A DNA stretch of 64,000 nucleotides from contig NC_081143.1 of assembly GCF_958295425.1 (NCBI RefSeq), positions 23,939,281 to 24,003,280 on the forward strand, read 5' to 3'. Origin of the DNA: Solea solea (Eukaryota; Chordata; Actinopteri; Pleuronectiformes; Soleidae). The position numbers and the translations under genes are program-made. The notes beneath the pieces were generated by a model, which was not told the origin of the DNA, searched no databases, and saw only the letters and a program-made list of their open reading frames with translations. Shown piece by piece: positions 29,461 through 44,772 of this stretch (position 1 is the stretch's first letter; each line of letters starts with the position of its first letter).

Positions 29461-32400
29461 ACAGATGGAGGTGTGACTTTGTTTCTAGGCAACACCACTG
29501 GTCATCTACTGATGAAATGTAGTCAAGACCTGCTCTGAATACACCAGTCAGATTCAACGATAACCGCAATTTGGCCTCCGGAGAATGACTGACTCTCTGC
29601 ATTGATTAATTACTCATAAGTTTGCTAATTATGTGAAAACGCTCCTCTTTGCTGCACAGCACAGTGTTGTGACATTTATTCTCAGATCGCTTTGGGCAGT
29701 TTCCCATGCCTTCTTTAGTCAGCAGTTCATGGCATCACGTAGCAGCTGGACAGTCTTCACTTCATTTGAGAGGGTGTGTGTGTGTGTGTGTGTGTGGAAA
29801 CCCAATAAAGTGGCAGGAGCAGCACCTGCTGTGGTCTTCTGCAATAAGGTTCAATGTTTTAAGCATTCAAAGATGATCCTCTGCTTACTTGGTTGTAAGG
29901 TGCCCAAGAGAATGTTGTGTATGAAAATCCCAGTAGATCAGCAATTAGACTAATGGAAATACAGTATATATATATATATATACACTGAAACATTGTGATA
30001 CTTCTTTAATTAAAGCACCGTCTCAATGCATCAGAAATATTCTTGATAGTGGTTTTGTGTTTGTATTTGAGCCGGCTTCTAACAGTTGGCAGCAGGCACT
30101 GATCCATTTGACTCTCTCCCCTGTTTATGTATATAACATTATGATTATTATCATTATTGTTATTATTATTATCCGCTGCTCCCTTCTTATTCTTCTGTTA
30201 CGTTTGTAAATTGCCTCAGTTTGTTAACTTATTGTCAGTTGTCCTTTTATTGTCCTTGTTGTGTTGTCTTTTTTGTTGTAAGTGTATTTACTCAGAGAGT
30301 GGGGGGGGAACCTTGTGTGTGCACTCATACTTGGCCAATAAAGCTGATTCTGATTTTTACTATGAGAATTTTTCTTCATTCCTTTTTTATAATATCCCAA
30401 TATATGGCAATGTAGCTAAACATCACTCCCATATTGCTGTGACATAATAGTTTTTAAGTTAAACTGTTAAGCAGGTGTACATAATAAAGTGGCTGGTGTG
30501 TGTGTGTGCATGCTTGAGTGTGTGTGTGCATGTCTATCTGATTAATATACTAAGGAAACTCAGGCTGAACTGTCATTATAATCCATTTTGAGAGCACAAC
30601 GTGCTACTTTCTTCGATTCAGCTCTGCGGGTTTTGTTGTTATGATGTCCATCTCTGGTTTGTGTGTCAGTGTGTGTGTGTGTGTGTCCTTGCTCTGCTAC
30701 CCAGTGCCTGCAACGCTAGCTGTTGGAACACAGGACTGCACATGCCTGTGTCCAGCATGTGGAATTTAACATTTAAGTGGAAAAAAGGGTTAGCGTGCAT
30801 GTCTAACGGGGGAAAGCCTCAGGCAGAGTCGCACTGATCTCTTCATGTAGGATTGTTGAAATGCTGTGCGTTTTTTGTGTGTGTGTAGTGGGTGTCGTTC
30901 GCACTTGAGCATTTAATTTTCTATCACACCTCTCCCACCAAACACACTGACACATACAGGTGCAAGAGGGAGAGAGAGAGAGTGATGCTGTTTATGAATA
31001 TTCTGTTGATCAAAAACCAGTCTGAACTGGATCATGGTTTGGACTGTTTCGGATTGTGCATTGCAAACAAACATGGCAGGAGTTCATGCAGACCTTTTGA
31101 AGTTAATGTGATAATAGATCCCACTGGTGCACAGCAGTGTTATTCAGAGATTGTTATTTAACACTGTCCACACTCCAACAGCACTGTAAACACTGTACAG
31201 ACTTGTTGCATAAATTATAAGATACATTTTGGCTTTAATTGTAGGGTAGAATAACTGTTGTCCAATGAGCTTTGAAACCTGATTCTTAAGGTTAATATCA
31301 ACACCAATAGTTATATTACTGCAGTGTAAAACTCTTAGATTTGTTTATTTTTGCTAAAATGACCATATAGTGAAATGACTTTTTTGCAAAACCTTAGTTT
31401 CACGTCGTCAAGTATCTATCATTCATTATAAAAGGTACGTCTAACAGTTACAAAGTAAAGTAATCTGTGCTGTCCTGATGGAAAAAACACATGTTTAACC
31501 GTGATCTTGGCTAATATACATTAAATGGACAATGAAGGACAATCTTAACTCTCCAGCATCCCAGGGCATTTTGGACAATCCTATGCTTCCAACTAACTAA
31601 TAAATACATCATCAAATTCCTATAGTGCTTTTCAGGTCACTTCAAAGACACACAAACCCACAAAATAACAAAACAAAGGAGGACAGTAAAAATAAATAAA
31701 TAATATTAAATAATGCCAGTTTAGAAGGTCTGTAATGAGTCAGAGTTCCTGATGTGTAGTGGAAGGGTTTTCCAGAATTTAGGGGCTCCAAGTTTGTGGC
31801 AGCATTTTGAGGCGCTTCTCTATTCCAACATGGTTGTGCCACAGCGCACAAAGCAAGGACTATAAAGACATGGTTTGACGAGTTTGGTGTGGAGAAACTT
31901 GTCAGGCCAGCACAGAGCCCTGACCTCAACCCCCCCCATCGAGCGCCTTTGGGATGAACTGGAACAGGGATTGTGAGCCAGGCCTGACCTCATCAATGCT
32001 CAAATTCCCATAGAAACACTTCAAAATCTTGAGGAAAGTCTGCCAAAAGTCTGCAAAAGGGAGGACCAACTCCATATTGAAGTACTGTATATGTATGTAT
32101 TCATAATTCTAATCAATTCAATGGATTGTGCTGAATAGCGTCCACAGAGCGCTCCAACTCGTATCTTTATCTTCTCAGACGACACACTCCTCATCTGCTG
32201 TTTGTCATTATTTGTGTTGGAAAGTCGATTGTGAATTGTGTGTTATTTATTGACAAATGAGACAAAGTCCCTAAGAATCTGGCAACCTCATCATCAGCTT
32301 GCCTTCCTGAGCGGTGGCTGCTGCTGCCGACCTTCTATCTACAGTACTTACATTGTGTCATGTATGTCATGCATGAACATGTGTGCGTCTCTCTTCCTGC

Positions 32401-35400
32401 AGGGTGGTCGGTTCCGTGGATTGACAATGGGTTTCCCTCCTCTCCCCCAGCGCTCGTCAGCCAGGCGCTCCTTTGGACGCTCTAAACGACTGAGCCTGGC
32501 CCGCTCCCTGGACGACCTCGAGGTACGAGCGCACACATGTGCACACACATGTGCACACACATCACAAATTAATAGATGTTCATACTTTTCATCAAGCTCA
32601 GAGTGACTATTGCTTTATTTGAGACACGCTTGCGCCGTCCGTCTCTAATAATAGCAGCTGACGAGCATCATACATCCTCACATGACAGGTCAGTTCTCTT
32701 CTCACGTCACCATGGCAACATATGCACAGCCATGGGTGGACAATGCTTTCCTATATAAAGAGCAGCAGACGTTTAGATCTGGATTAAGACACCTGCACCA
32801 GTGTTTATCGGCCAATTTCGTCTTGTATAGTCATAGACATGACTATGCTATGCTTTAAAATAATATTAAAAGCTTAGATATTATGCTTTAAATGAAAACT
32901 AGCTGATCTGATGTTTAACTTAACATAGATTTTTCAAAAATTGCAGCAAAAAGAACAAGATAATGGAAAAGGAAGAAACAGAGAGAAATATGGGGATTAT
33001 ATTAATAGAGAAAGGAAAAGATAAAAAACAAGAAATAAGGGCCACACAGTGTTGGTTGGTTAGCATTGTTGCATAACAGCAAAAACGTCAGCTGTTCGAA
33101 TCCCAGGTTGAACAAGGTCTTTTTGTGTGGATTTAGCTTGTTCTCGCCGTGTTGTTGTTGTTGGGCTTTCTTAAGCTTTTCCCGGTTTGTCCCAGAGTAA
33201 ATTGACATGCAAATTGGATTTAATTGGAGATTCCACATGAACTTTATGTGTGAAAGTGAGTGCGGGTGTCCAGATTAGCCACATTTTGGCTGCTGTCACT
33301 TGAGACTGGAAATAAAAGCATTTCTGTGAACAAGTGCAGCATGTCTATACTGTGAGAGGAATTGTACTTTCCGTCTCCTTTCATCTGTAGGAAATGACCT
33401 GGAATCCAGTCATTTGAGAGCCATGAGTTTCCCCTAACAATATGCCTATTTAGTTCTTCCTCTTTAATGAGAAAGTCTGCAGAGGCTGCTCCAGTCATCT
33501 ACACAGAAGAGAGACAATGGACTGCTCTCATGGTTACCACTGTAATTGTAAAGGTTATACTGTATGAATCATAACTGAGGTGGGATTCTGATCCGTGGTG
33601 TATAATTTGCAGAATCTGTACATTACATATTCTTATTTGTAAGTTATAACCGTGTGTGTTTGTGCACAGGTCAAAGCAGAGTTTTGTGAACATGGTTGTG
33701 TGCACAGTTGTCGTTTTGGTCTGAAGATAAAGATCAGAAGAAAAGTAAATGTTTCCGCCATTTAGTGGCCACTGAGGCAGTCTGGGAGCAGATAAGAGGA
33801 TCCTGGACTGTCATATCAGCAGTGAGTTTTATTTATATTCTGTACATTTTTGACATTTTTTCTTTATTGAACAGCACAGTAGACGGCGACAGGAGAACGG
33901 AAAGAGGGAGCAGAAATATTACATGCGGAAAAAAACCCCATCAGGACTCAAACTAGTTTCAAGTTTTGCATAGAACACAACACAAGTGCACAAACGTCCA
34001 TTGTTGTTTGGCTTCACGTCCAACCGTAAATAATTTGTATTGGTAATGTGATTAGGACGTGGCTACACGTTGTGCTTTTCCTCTCTTCATTTGCATGTCG
34101 CATTGTGTTTAAACGCGTGATGAATGAACACGCATTACAACAAATAATAATGCCATTACAGTCGTTCTCCACTCATCGCGACACAGTCAGTGTGTACTGT
34201 AAATCACAGAAGTCGTCAGCCGCTAATGTCGGAGGCATCAGTGCATTTCTGCACACGTTTGCACATCCCATTATTATGCGTGTTTCATACAGGGGCAGAT
34301 ATTTCCTCTGTCCTATTGCCAGGGTGTCCCATGGTTTCTCTCTTCTCTTCTGCTCATCACCCTTTCACCCTCGCTCCCCTCTATTCTACCTTTTTCTTCC
34401 GGTCGTTAGGCCTTTTTCTCTCGCTGCACATGCGGCAGTGACGACAAACAGAGAGGGCTTTGTGTTGTGAGGGGGAAGGATGGTGAGATTGGTGTGTGTG
34501 TGTTTGTGCTTGTATTGGTTACCTCTTAAGGACATTTTGCTGGCATGGAGTTTTATTAATTAAAAGGGCAAGAAATACGAGTGTTTGTGTGGGTATCTTT
34601 GTGAGCACCAAAAAAAAACATATGGGGTGAGGACATTTTGGGAAAGTGAGGACATTTTTGGCTGGTCCTCACGTTCTGTCACCACTTAAAACGGCTTTTT
34701 TGGGGATTTAAGGCTTGGTTTTAGGGTTAGGGTTAGAATTGGGTTTAGGGTTAGGGATAGGCATTTATGGATAAGGTTAGGGTAAGGGTTTATGGAATGC
34801 ATTATGTCTATGGGTGTCCTAACTATGAATGCTGCACAAATGAGTGTGTGTGTGGTGGGGACCAGTGGGGTTTTAAGTGTTACCCTGCACCTCTAATGAG
34901 CTCTGATGAGCAATAAGCTGACATTCTCCTCGTTAGTGAGGCCTCAACACATAAGCAGTACACACACATACACACAGCTGCACAACACTCAGGACAGTCA
35001 CATAGTGCATTCCCTTGCCCCTTGCCCTAACTGTAACTATCAACTATCTAAACCTTAACTAAACTTAAACTTAACGTAGACCTAATTCTAACCCCAAAAC
35101 CAAGTCTTACCCCATAAACAGCCCTTAAGAGTTGTGACAGAATTTGAGGACCAACCAAAAATATCCTCACTTTCACAAAATGTCCTTGATTCCTTGTTTA
35201 TTTTTTTTAGTGTTCCGGTCCTCCCAGATGTATATACACGCGCACACACACACACACACATAAATATACACATTATTCTTCATACATGAAGAGATGTGCA
35301 TGCACATACACATACACAGTTCAGCCGAGTAACACAACCATGTTGATTGCACTTTAATTGCACACACACACACACACAAGCAAACAGACAATGTCTCATG

Positions 35401-38400
35401 ACAACAGTGAGGAGAAGAGTCGTACATATCGTGTGTTTGTCTGGATTACAGTCACTCCCCTACAAACGGAAGCCAAAAGGGATTCTGTTAGAAGATCATA
35501 TGTGTAACTTTGTTTGAAAATACTGATGTTTAAAACCACAGCAAGCTATTTCGAGATCACTGTCAGCAAAATAAATAGCTGCTAACTGAATTAACTGCTT
35601 AAAAGGACACTGACGCACACACACAAAAAAGATTCTCAAGTGGTCCTTGAGGGTTGAAATGCAGATAGCAAGGTGATTGTGGGTGTATTTGTGCCCATCT
35701 GGCCAAGCTATTTATTGAAAACTGACAATGAAAACACAGACAAACAGTAATTCAGAGGTCGAAAGCACAAATATAAGCACCAAACAACACACACCGCAGG
35801 CTGATTGCAAGTCTGATTGCTGCAGTTTGCTCCATGAGCTGTAACTTAATGATAAGTGAACGAAGGGGAAAATATCTCTCCAGTGGAGCTCAAGTGTTGC
35901 TGGGAGAGACAATTCCAAGAAGATTTCTATCGCACCACTAAGAGGGATGTTTTATCAGGGCTGGCAATGTTCTCTGTAGGTTTATTCTGGGCATCAGAGC
36001 TCCTCTTTCTCTAACAAAGAAACAGTTTTATTATGAATTCAACTAAGCTCGGAGGCACTTTTGTAAAGACATTAACTGTAAAACTCTTTAACATAACCAT
36101 AAAACATTCATTGACCATAAGTGAATGTTTCTTATCTGCAAACAGTAGAATGTAAGCCTCCACTTTTTTTTAATTGACCACAGTCGCGTGTGGGCTGTTC
36201 ATTATAAAAGCTGAAACTGTGCTGCATGTTTTGGAAAAACACTGTTGTCGATGACTATAGTATCACTTGGTTTACTCAGTGTCTGAGTGTAATTACTTAA
36301 TTTGAGTGTACTTATTTTTGTGTGCATGACATGTCCAAAGCTAAATGATTTAGAGCCCTACTGGTAGTGTCATCCCCCCGGACCAATACAGTCTTGGGGA
36401 AATAGTTGTGAGTCTCAGCTGATCTTGCGCACAAACATGCATGAAGGCTGTAAATCTAAGATCTGACAGTTTCCACTCAGCTTGATTACCTAAAGTGTTT
36501 TTTCTTTTAACTGTTTGTTGAAACACTTTCAGTTGCTGAGGCTGCACGCACCTCTGCAGTGGACCTGTCAAAAGTCTTCATCTGTTGTTATATTCAAAAT
36601 CCCAAACAATTCATATTCTTTGTGATTGTGCAAGAATGCGACCTTAAATTCAGCTGAAACTAATATGTGTTTGCAGAGGTCGCAGTATATTTTAGTGAGT
36701 GTGTGTTTCATAGTTATCTTATTTTATTCTAACACAAATAGATGGTGTGTCCTTGGAGATACTATGATAAAAAGGTTTAAAGTGAAGGTGTATTATTACA
36801 TGAAGCTAAATATTTTCCGAGAAAGTGTATCAGAGAGAAGAAAAGAGTGTTAGCTAACCTTGGTTGAAGTTTCCTGTGTTGCCAACCCCGACTAGTTGTC
36901 CACACGATCCATCAGATTCCTCTCCAATGTCAGCCATCTACTGTATATATGAATGCCTCTCTACTGAGGAATCTTGACTTGCTTCTCATCTGGTTGAGAT
37001 GTTTTTGAGAGGGGTATTGTGGCTTTTTAATGTCGACATTGTTCAGCAACTCCTACACTTAATCAGCTAGCTTCTCTGCTGGCATCCACTTTTTTGGGGG
37101 GTAGCCTGGAGAAGAGGTCTTCCGACAGTCTGCAACCTTCAATGAGTTTTCTGACCTTTAACCACAACCCTCTCTGGTTGGTGGGTATGCAGTGGTGGCC
37201 AGCTCACTGTGGCTCTCCTACTGGCTTCCAGCTCATCTCTCGTCTTTTGTGCCATAACCAATAGGAGGCTCTTTCAGCTGCCTATCCCAGCCTCTGAATA
37301 GCTTACTTCTTCTCTTGGCCTCTAACACTCATCCTGGTTAGCAGATTCCATGCAGTTTGTGCAGAGAATCCGCAGCAACCCACCTCCACTGGGAAAATCC
37401 AAGTGTGCCAACCCTTGCTCCCTGCAGTCATCGACTAGCTCTTGGTATTTGCTGGCTTTTCTCCCTGATGCCTCTTCACAGCCCTCTTCCCACAGCCCAC
37501 TCACTTCAACTAAGATGATTTACCATCCCACTTGTGACCAGATAACCACATCTGACCTAAGGGTAGTGGACAACACAATGTTTAAGAAATGGAGCTTTCT
37601 TTCCAGGTCAGCTTTCATGTCCCAAACTTTTTGCTGACTGAATTAGGGAGGGCTTGGTTGTGTTCTTCTTGGTTCCCTATCTAATAGATGTGATGGCTCT
37701 AACCTTGTTCTCCATTCCTGCACCAAGATGTCTGCCAGAATAAGATTCACTTTATCATGGTGCATCCATACCTGCCTTGGGTCAAGGCAACCCGACAGGA
37801 TGTGTGTCTCTCTGCATACCACTTCAGTGCAGATTTCAGAAATCTGCAGCTCTACAGCTCTCAGTAGAAAGGATATCCTCCTGGTTCTTCCACTGCTGGA
37901 AGTGAGCTGTCCCAAGGCCATGTCTTCCCTTACATGGTATTGCTGTGATGTCCCTTGTTCAGAGTGGACACTGCTTCTTCAATGAAGAAGACCTTGCTAC
38001 AATGCCAGCTTCTCTGACTTGTTCATCCATGGAGTTCCGATAGGTCATGGAGAGCCTGCATTTCACCACCTTCAACTCCTCCACCAGTGAGGACAGGGGA
38101 GCTGTGCTTGGCCAGATCTTACATAGAAGCCAATTGATATGCAGCTGGGACACCCCAACCACTTCTGTCTGTATTTATTTATTTTCCTCTCCTCCTTCCA
38201 CTGTTAATTTCCACCACCTCCTGAGTACTTTGTACCATTTCTTGGTTACTTTATAAAGTATACCGCTGGGTCTGTGTGCCGAGGCTACTCTTCCATTTTC
38301 CACCACCTTTTGTATCTCCTTTAAGGATGTTTGTTTTTTACACGTAGTTAAGTTTTTGGTTCATCTGCCGAGCCAGGAAGATGTTTTTAATCTAAAAGGG

Positions 38401-39768
38401 TCTTCCTGTCGAGGTCACTGAATGTCCTCTTTATAAATTCCTCCACTTCCTCCTTCTTGCTTAAAAGCCTCCCAGATTTCGCTTCACCTGATAAGGATTT
38501 AGTGAAGCCGTAGGGGTATTGATGAATTGGGCACACTGTTTCTGAAGCTATTTGCGTCGCCTTCTGATTCTCTCTGCTCTCTGATAAGCTACATCTGTAG
38601 ACTTGATGTTAATTCACTGATCCCTTCTTTCTCATCAGCTTTGGCTACTTTTAACTGCTTCTTCAAGGACTTGATCTCCTTTCTCAGGCATTGTCAGTGG
38701 TTGACAAGGGGTCTACTTTTGTTTTTGCTTTTCCAGCAAGGTTTGCCTCCAGGATGGCTTCTAAATCCTCCTCAACTTTGGACCATTCTTTGTTTTTGGC
38801 CACTGGAGTCATTCACTCAAAGGTTTGCTTTAACTTTCTGAGGTGGCCTGAAAGCTGGTCTGGGCCAGTGTTTGGTTTGAAGAAGAAGGTGCTGAGAGAT
38901 CTCTAGTACGATGGTGTGAGTCCTGCCTGGAGTTCACCTTATTAGAACACATCCAGAAAATATGGGAAACATGTTTACAGTTTTTTTTTAAAAAAACCTC
39001 AAGTATTAAGCGTGACCTACTTTTACACAATTGTATGATCCTGGCTCTCTTAAACCTGGAGTGGAGCCCTAATTAATGTTATTGGTAAAACCTGTATTTG
39101 TCCCACTATTTCATGTGGAATATATGCGTTTAATTGGTTGAAAGTCTTTTGTTCCCTTTTGTTCAACAACTAATTTACTGTCACTGCCTGCTTGCTAGTC
39201 CACACATTAACAGTACAAAAAAAATGAATTGCCCAAATTGATGCAGCAGCAGCTGAGGAGTCTGGTGAAGAGGCAAGGTTAAAAAATAATTGCTTTCCCA
39301 CTTATTTCTACTTCATTCCCTCATTTGTGAGAGTTAGTAGGTTGATCTTAATATGTAAAACCGGCAACAAAAAAAAATTATTAAAAAATTGATGTATTAT
39401 ATCCTCATATGACACACTTTTCACATACAGCTGACATCAGTGTTGAAAAGCAGTGTAAATAAACTGCTGTGATCGGCTTTAGCTTCATGCTACCTGTAGA
39501 CTGGAGTGAGTCATATGGACACTTTTGTCTTAAATTGTTTATTTCTTGTAGTTGGAGGACCTGAATGTCCTTTTTGACAGTTCTTCAAATCATTTTCCTG
39601 AGCTGTTGAAATGTCTCTTGACGGTCTACATTGTGTTTTGCTGGGGGGGTTGACACTGAATGCCTCCTGTCTGTTTAATTCTTTCATGGTTATTTATCAG
39701 CATGAAATGTGAGTGAGACACTTCACCCCCTGTCCTCAGCCCCAAGTCAAGTAGAGGACGGACTGGCA

Positions 39769-39804
<36 letters not shown>

Positions 39805-41741
39805 ATGAAAAGGGTGGTGTTGATGAGTTGAAGCATGTTGAGGAATGCAGTTAACTCCAAGTTCTGTTTTAATCATCATTACAGGTATCAATCATCCCGG
39901 AGGACGACAATTTACTCTTCTACTCGTACACGTTCTACGTCTTTCATTTTCTGTTTTCTCCCATCTGCCCAAGTCACTTCTCAATCCTCTAGAACTGAAC
40001 ATATAGCTTTCCACTTACTGCATCCATCGCTTGCTGTTTGGCTTCAGCTTTGCCCCCACTCCCCCTCGCTGTCTGTTTACTCTCTGTGCCCTCAACATGC
40101 TTAGGGCATACTAAGCAGATGACAGAAGAGAACTGAGGACAACACATTCACCCCAGTGCTGGTTTTTGTGTGTGGGGGTGTGTTCCTTAATGGTGAGGGG
40201 TCTCCCTCTGCAGCCATGCCTGTGTGTGTGTGTGTGTTTGTGTGTTTGAGTGTGTGGGCGCGCATCTCTCAACCCACAGCAGTGTGGGTGGAATAGAAAT
40301 TATGCGAGGGTGGGTAGAAAAGCAGAGAAGGAGGACGGGGGGAGAGGCAGGGCAAGGGAGACGATAGAGAGGGAGGAGGAGGGGGATGTGAGAGGGAGAG
40401 CGAGAGGGAATAGGAATCTATCGACAGCGACATTCTGTAGTGGTTTGAAAGCTATCAAGCTTTGCTGCTTCATCTCTGACCACACACAAAACACACACAT
40501 ACACACACTCACATTCAATAGCTGATGACAATGTGTGCTGAGGGGAGCGCTCACATGCAGTGCTGAGGATTACTTGTCTCTTTCTTCATGGAGCAGCAAA
40601 CTTTGAGTGTGGATTCTGTGACGACCGCTGATTCAGTGAGTAAATCAGCTGTGTGTGTGTGCGTGTGTGCAACATTCTGTTTCTGCATGTGTGCATGCGT
40701 TTTACTCTTCATATATGTGGCGCATGTAGCCAGTGTAGTTTCTGTCATATGTGGTCTACAGAACACAGTCAGAGACATTTTATTCTAATATTGCTGGAAC
40801 AGATAAAAAGGTTCTTGAACTTTTGCCATCCTGAATTTAAAACCATATTAAACTTTTATTTTTTTTAAAATTTTATGCTTTAAGCTTTATAAGTGATGTG
40901 GGGTGGGGTGGAGTGGCTCAGTGGTTAAGACCCTACCTTGTGTACCAAAGACATCATGGTCGCAAGTTCGATTCCACCCCTAGCTAATTGTACTTGATTC
41001 CATTGTAAGTCGCTTTGGATAAAAGCGTCTGCTAAATGACATGTAATGTAATGTAATTATAAGTGTTATGAACTTGATCCTAGTTACTGCTTGTCATCCC
41101 TATATTCTCGTGCTTCTTTGGACCTGGCCGTGGATCATTATCTTCCACCACTTGTTCATTTCAGATAGATTCAATTGAACGCATTGGAACTTTGTTAACA
41201 AGGCCTCGCTCTGGAATGACAGATCATGTGATCGGTGCAGGCCAATCATTAGGCTGCTGTGTTAAAGGGAAACCTGTTGATTCTGTGGTTTAGTTTTTGC
41301 TATTAGATCAGTTCAAATAAGGACACTTTTTTATCTTTGTCAGTGTTATGTAGTTGGTTGTGCAATGAGTTTATGGGGTCCACCATATTATGTTTTCATG
41401 TTGTCTAAATGGTCAATAATTTATCGTTATGTGTGTGTGTTTGTGTGTCCGTCCGTGGACGAGTGATAGGTTTTTTTTTTGAGTGGTGGAAAACAGCACA
41501 AGACATTATTTCACTAAACACAGCAGTGAGAAAAGAGCAGCCTGAAAGCCCTTTGACCTCCCCCCCACACACACACACTCACATACGCACACACACGCAA
41601 ACGCACACACACACACGTAACACACAAACTCCCATTCATATAAGTGAAATAAGTGTGGGGAACCTGCACACTTATTTCCTCTTCTATGTAGTACTGTATG
41701 TGCATTCTTGCTGTGTGAGTGCGTGCATGTTTGTGAGTGCA

Positions 41742-41778
<37 letters not shown>

Positions 41779-44738
41779 CTCCGTTCCCCTCGTGATATAC
41801 CCTGGGAGCAGTGTGTTGGGGAGGGAAATCAGATGATGACACAGGATCAACGCTGCTCCTGTACATGAAACACCTCAGGTGGCCAGGAGTCTGATGTGAC
41901 TCCTGATGATTTAAAATAGACACAAGTGTTTTGTTTTTTTTATCTTCATCAAGTGCCAGATGGGGTGTAGTTTACTGCATCAGCTCAATCAAGCAGTGTC
42001 ATATGATTAGTCAGTCGCGGGTTGTTTTTTTTATTATTATATTGACTCTTAGATACCAAGTGTAGGCTAAATCAGAGAGAACACTTTCCACTTTGAAGCA
42101 GTGGTCCATAGTAGTTATTAAGCACATATTCTGTCAAGTGTCTCGGTCCAGTCTACTGGACGAGGTCTAAAGGTCGACTTGTGGCTGTTGGTCATCTTCA
42201 CCAGTGCAGTACAGTTTTCCTGTGTTTGTCATGACTCAGCAGGATTTCTCACCTTTTTTTGCATAATTTTGTTGCATCCGTGACTGATGCACCAACTGTT
42301 GAGCCAGCAGTCAGCATAAATTACACTGTTCCAAGGCAGTGACACGTGTGAGTCATATTAAATCAAATACCAATTGGCATTACGTGTCGCCTTTAACAGA
42401 GATTAGACAGTCACTGGTTTCAATAGTGTGTTTTTGATGAACTGTGACAAGACACTAAACACACTGATGGTGATGTTTCGAGCACAAACTCTTCTATAGC
42501 CGTGTTTTATTTTTATTTTTGACTTATTTTCACTGATATATGCCTGCTGTCATCTTACGTCTACCTGCTGATGCAGTCATTATGGACCGTTGTTCAGTGA
42601 GTTGTTTCACTTCATTATAAACAGCAGAGGGCAGTGTTGAGTTTTGTTGGATTCCAGGGTTTTTTGGGGAATGAGGATGAGAAAGGGAGAACAAAACCAT
42701 GATAAACATTTCCTTGCATAAAGGCTTGCAAGGTAAGAAGTGAACTGGTGCATTTATTTACTGAAGTGGTCACATGCTGATGTACTCACCTGCTTGCATT
42801 GGTAGCAGTTGCCTTCATTTGTTATTTATGTTCAAATTAAAAAATGTTACTCAACGTGTTAATGATTTGTAAAAGAAAAAATGTCAGGTTGGACAATTTG
42901 CCACTTTTAAGTGAACTTACAGTGAGGAACTGTTATAGAAAGTTTTCTAACGCTCTAATCCCTGTAATTTTACATTTAGTGAACAGGACTGCGTTATGAT
43001 AATAAGTTTGTGTTCATGTAGTGAAGCCTCTGCTTATGTCAGGTATGCTGTCTAGCTATTTTTCACATCAATAATTTCATTTACAGAAAGTGTAATGCTT
43101 CATGACTTAGAAGTATGTTGTTTTTGTTAATCCACACACAAAGTACTGTCTTGGAACATCAGCGTGTAACAAAAGCCACTCAAGGATAGAAAATACATGG
43201 TTGGGATGTGATAGTTGCAGTCTAATCTGGCTCATTTATGGCAATGGACAACAATTCAAACTGGTGTTGTATTCAAGAAGCAAGACAACACTTCTGTATA
43301 AACAGCATGGACAGTCCCTGACTGGTTTAATGAGTACGGAAATGATATAAATCACATAATCTGACTGTTACAGTCAGATTATGTCATTAAGTATACCATG
43401 GATTGCATCTTTATAGATTTGCTACTGGGCTCACTGAAGCTGCTCTGGCTGTACATGGAGGTTTTGTTTTGCCATTGTCTGTCAGTTTGTCTGTGAGTGC
43501 TTTCTCTGGTGTCGGTCTAACATAACATAACAACACAAGTGTGTGTGTCTTTTGTCCATGTGTAGTCCTACTATCATCTGATATCCACAGAAGAATTTGT
43601 CTCCCTTCTATGCTGAACGTCTCAGAAAGTACTATGATCCAAGATACACACACCCACCCACCGACCCACATACACACCCACACAAGGGAAACTGAGCTGC
43701 CTGGCCAGACCACAGGAATTATAGGCCAAAGAGTGAGACATGAGAAATATTTCATCTTATGTTGTTTTTCTTCTCTCTTTGTCTCTCGTGGTCTCCACCT
43801 TTTCTCTGTACTGTATGTGGACTGTACTGTAGTGGACTCAAACGTCAGTTTTATCTTTTGTCTGCGCTCTGCCCCTTCTATCTGTCACTGTGTTGACAGA
43901 TGTGTGTGTGTGTGTGTGTGTGTTCTGGGCTGAGTTTGAGTGCTGGTTACTCATATGGCACAAGAGTTCAGTCTGTTCTTGGAGGGTTCTCTGACTCTCA
44001 CACATGAATAATGCAAAGTATCAAAGTATTAAAGCGTATGCATTATTCTATGAAAGAGCCCACAGACCATAACACACACACACACACACACATACACACG
44101 CTGTACATTTCCAACATTAGTATAAGTTGAGTCATCGCAGTCAAAGACGGTGAGATACAAAAAGACTTGTCTGTCTCGTAAGAGAAGGTCTAATAGAAAC
44201 TCTTAACTCCAAAACAGGAAATCAGGGGATCGCGGTGTAGTCTTCAGGCCACATGCACTAACTCTATAAAGATGCACTTTTCCCCTTATTTTATTCCCTC
44301 CTATCTTTTTCTCTTCTCCCTCCGCCTGTGAAATAATGAAGCGACAAACATTTTATTTCCTAAACCACTTGTTACGACTTTGATTTGAATTTGAATTCAT
44401 ACCTGATCCTGCTGAACTGTGATTTGAACATAGAGGAGGAGGAGGGAGGCAGAGAGGTGAGAGCTGTGCTGCAGTGTGATTGGCAGGCTGACCTGTGTTC
44501 CCTCCCCGTCTCTGTAACTGCTGCCCCGATGGGGGAGTGTCACTATGGAAACACGGCTGCATGTGTGTATGTGTGTGTGTGTGTGTCTGAGAGAGAATGG
44601 AACTTCCTCCTCAGTCTGTCAGTTGAGTGTGTGGAGTTTTGGTGTGAGAGCAAGAGGGAGAGGTGTATCATGTAGTAAGAGACAGACATGGTATGTAAAG
44701 AGTCAGGGTTTACTTCACACGTCCTTAGCAGACACATT

Positions 44739-44772
<34 letters not shown>

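Noticed and set aside
34700..34790. Telomere or interstitial telomeric array
   Set aside because: The ttaggg units are few and broken, and are part of a dispersed repeat with an inverted copy nearby.
37322..38841. Host genes from several 60-104 residue ORFs
   Set aside because: The minus-strand ones are pieces of a decayed retroelement and the plus-strand ones are its antisense.
41409..41850. Overlapping ORFs of 114-128 residues on both strands
   Set aside because: Products are Thr-His/Cys-Val repeats from (CA)n/(GT)n runs. The same holds for 28608-28822, 29227-29476 and 43541-43933.
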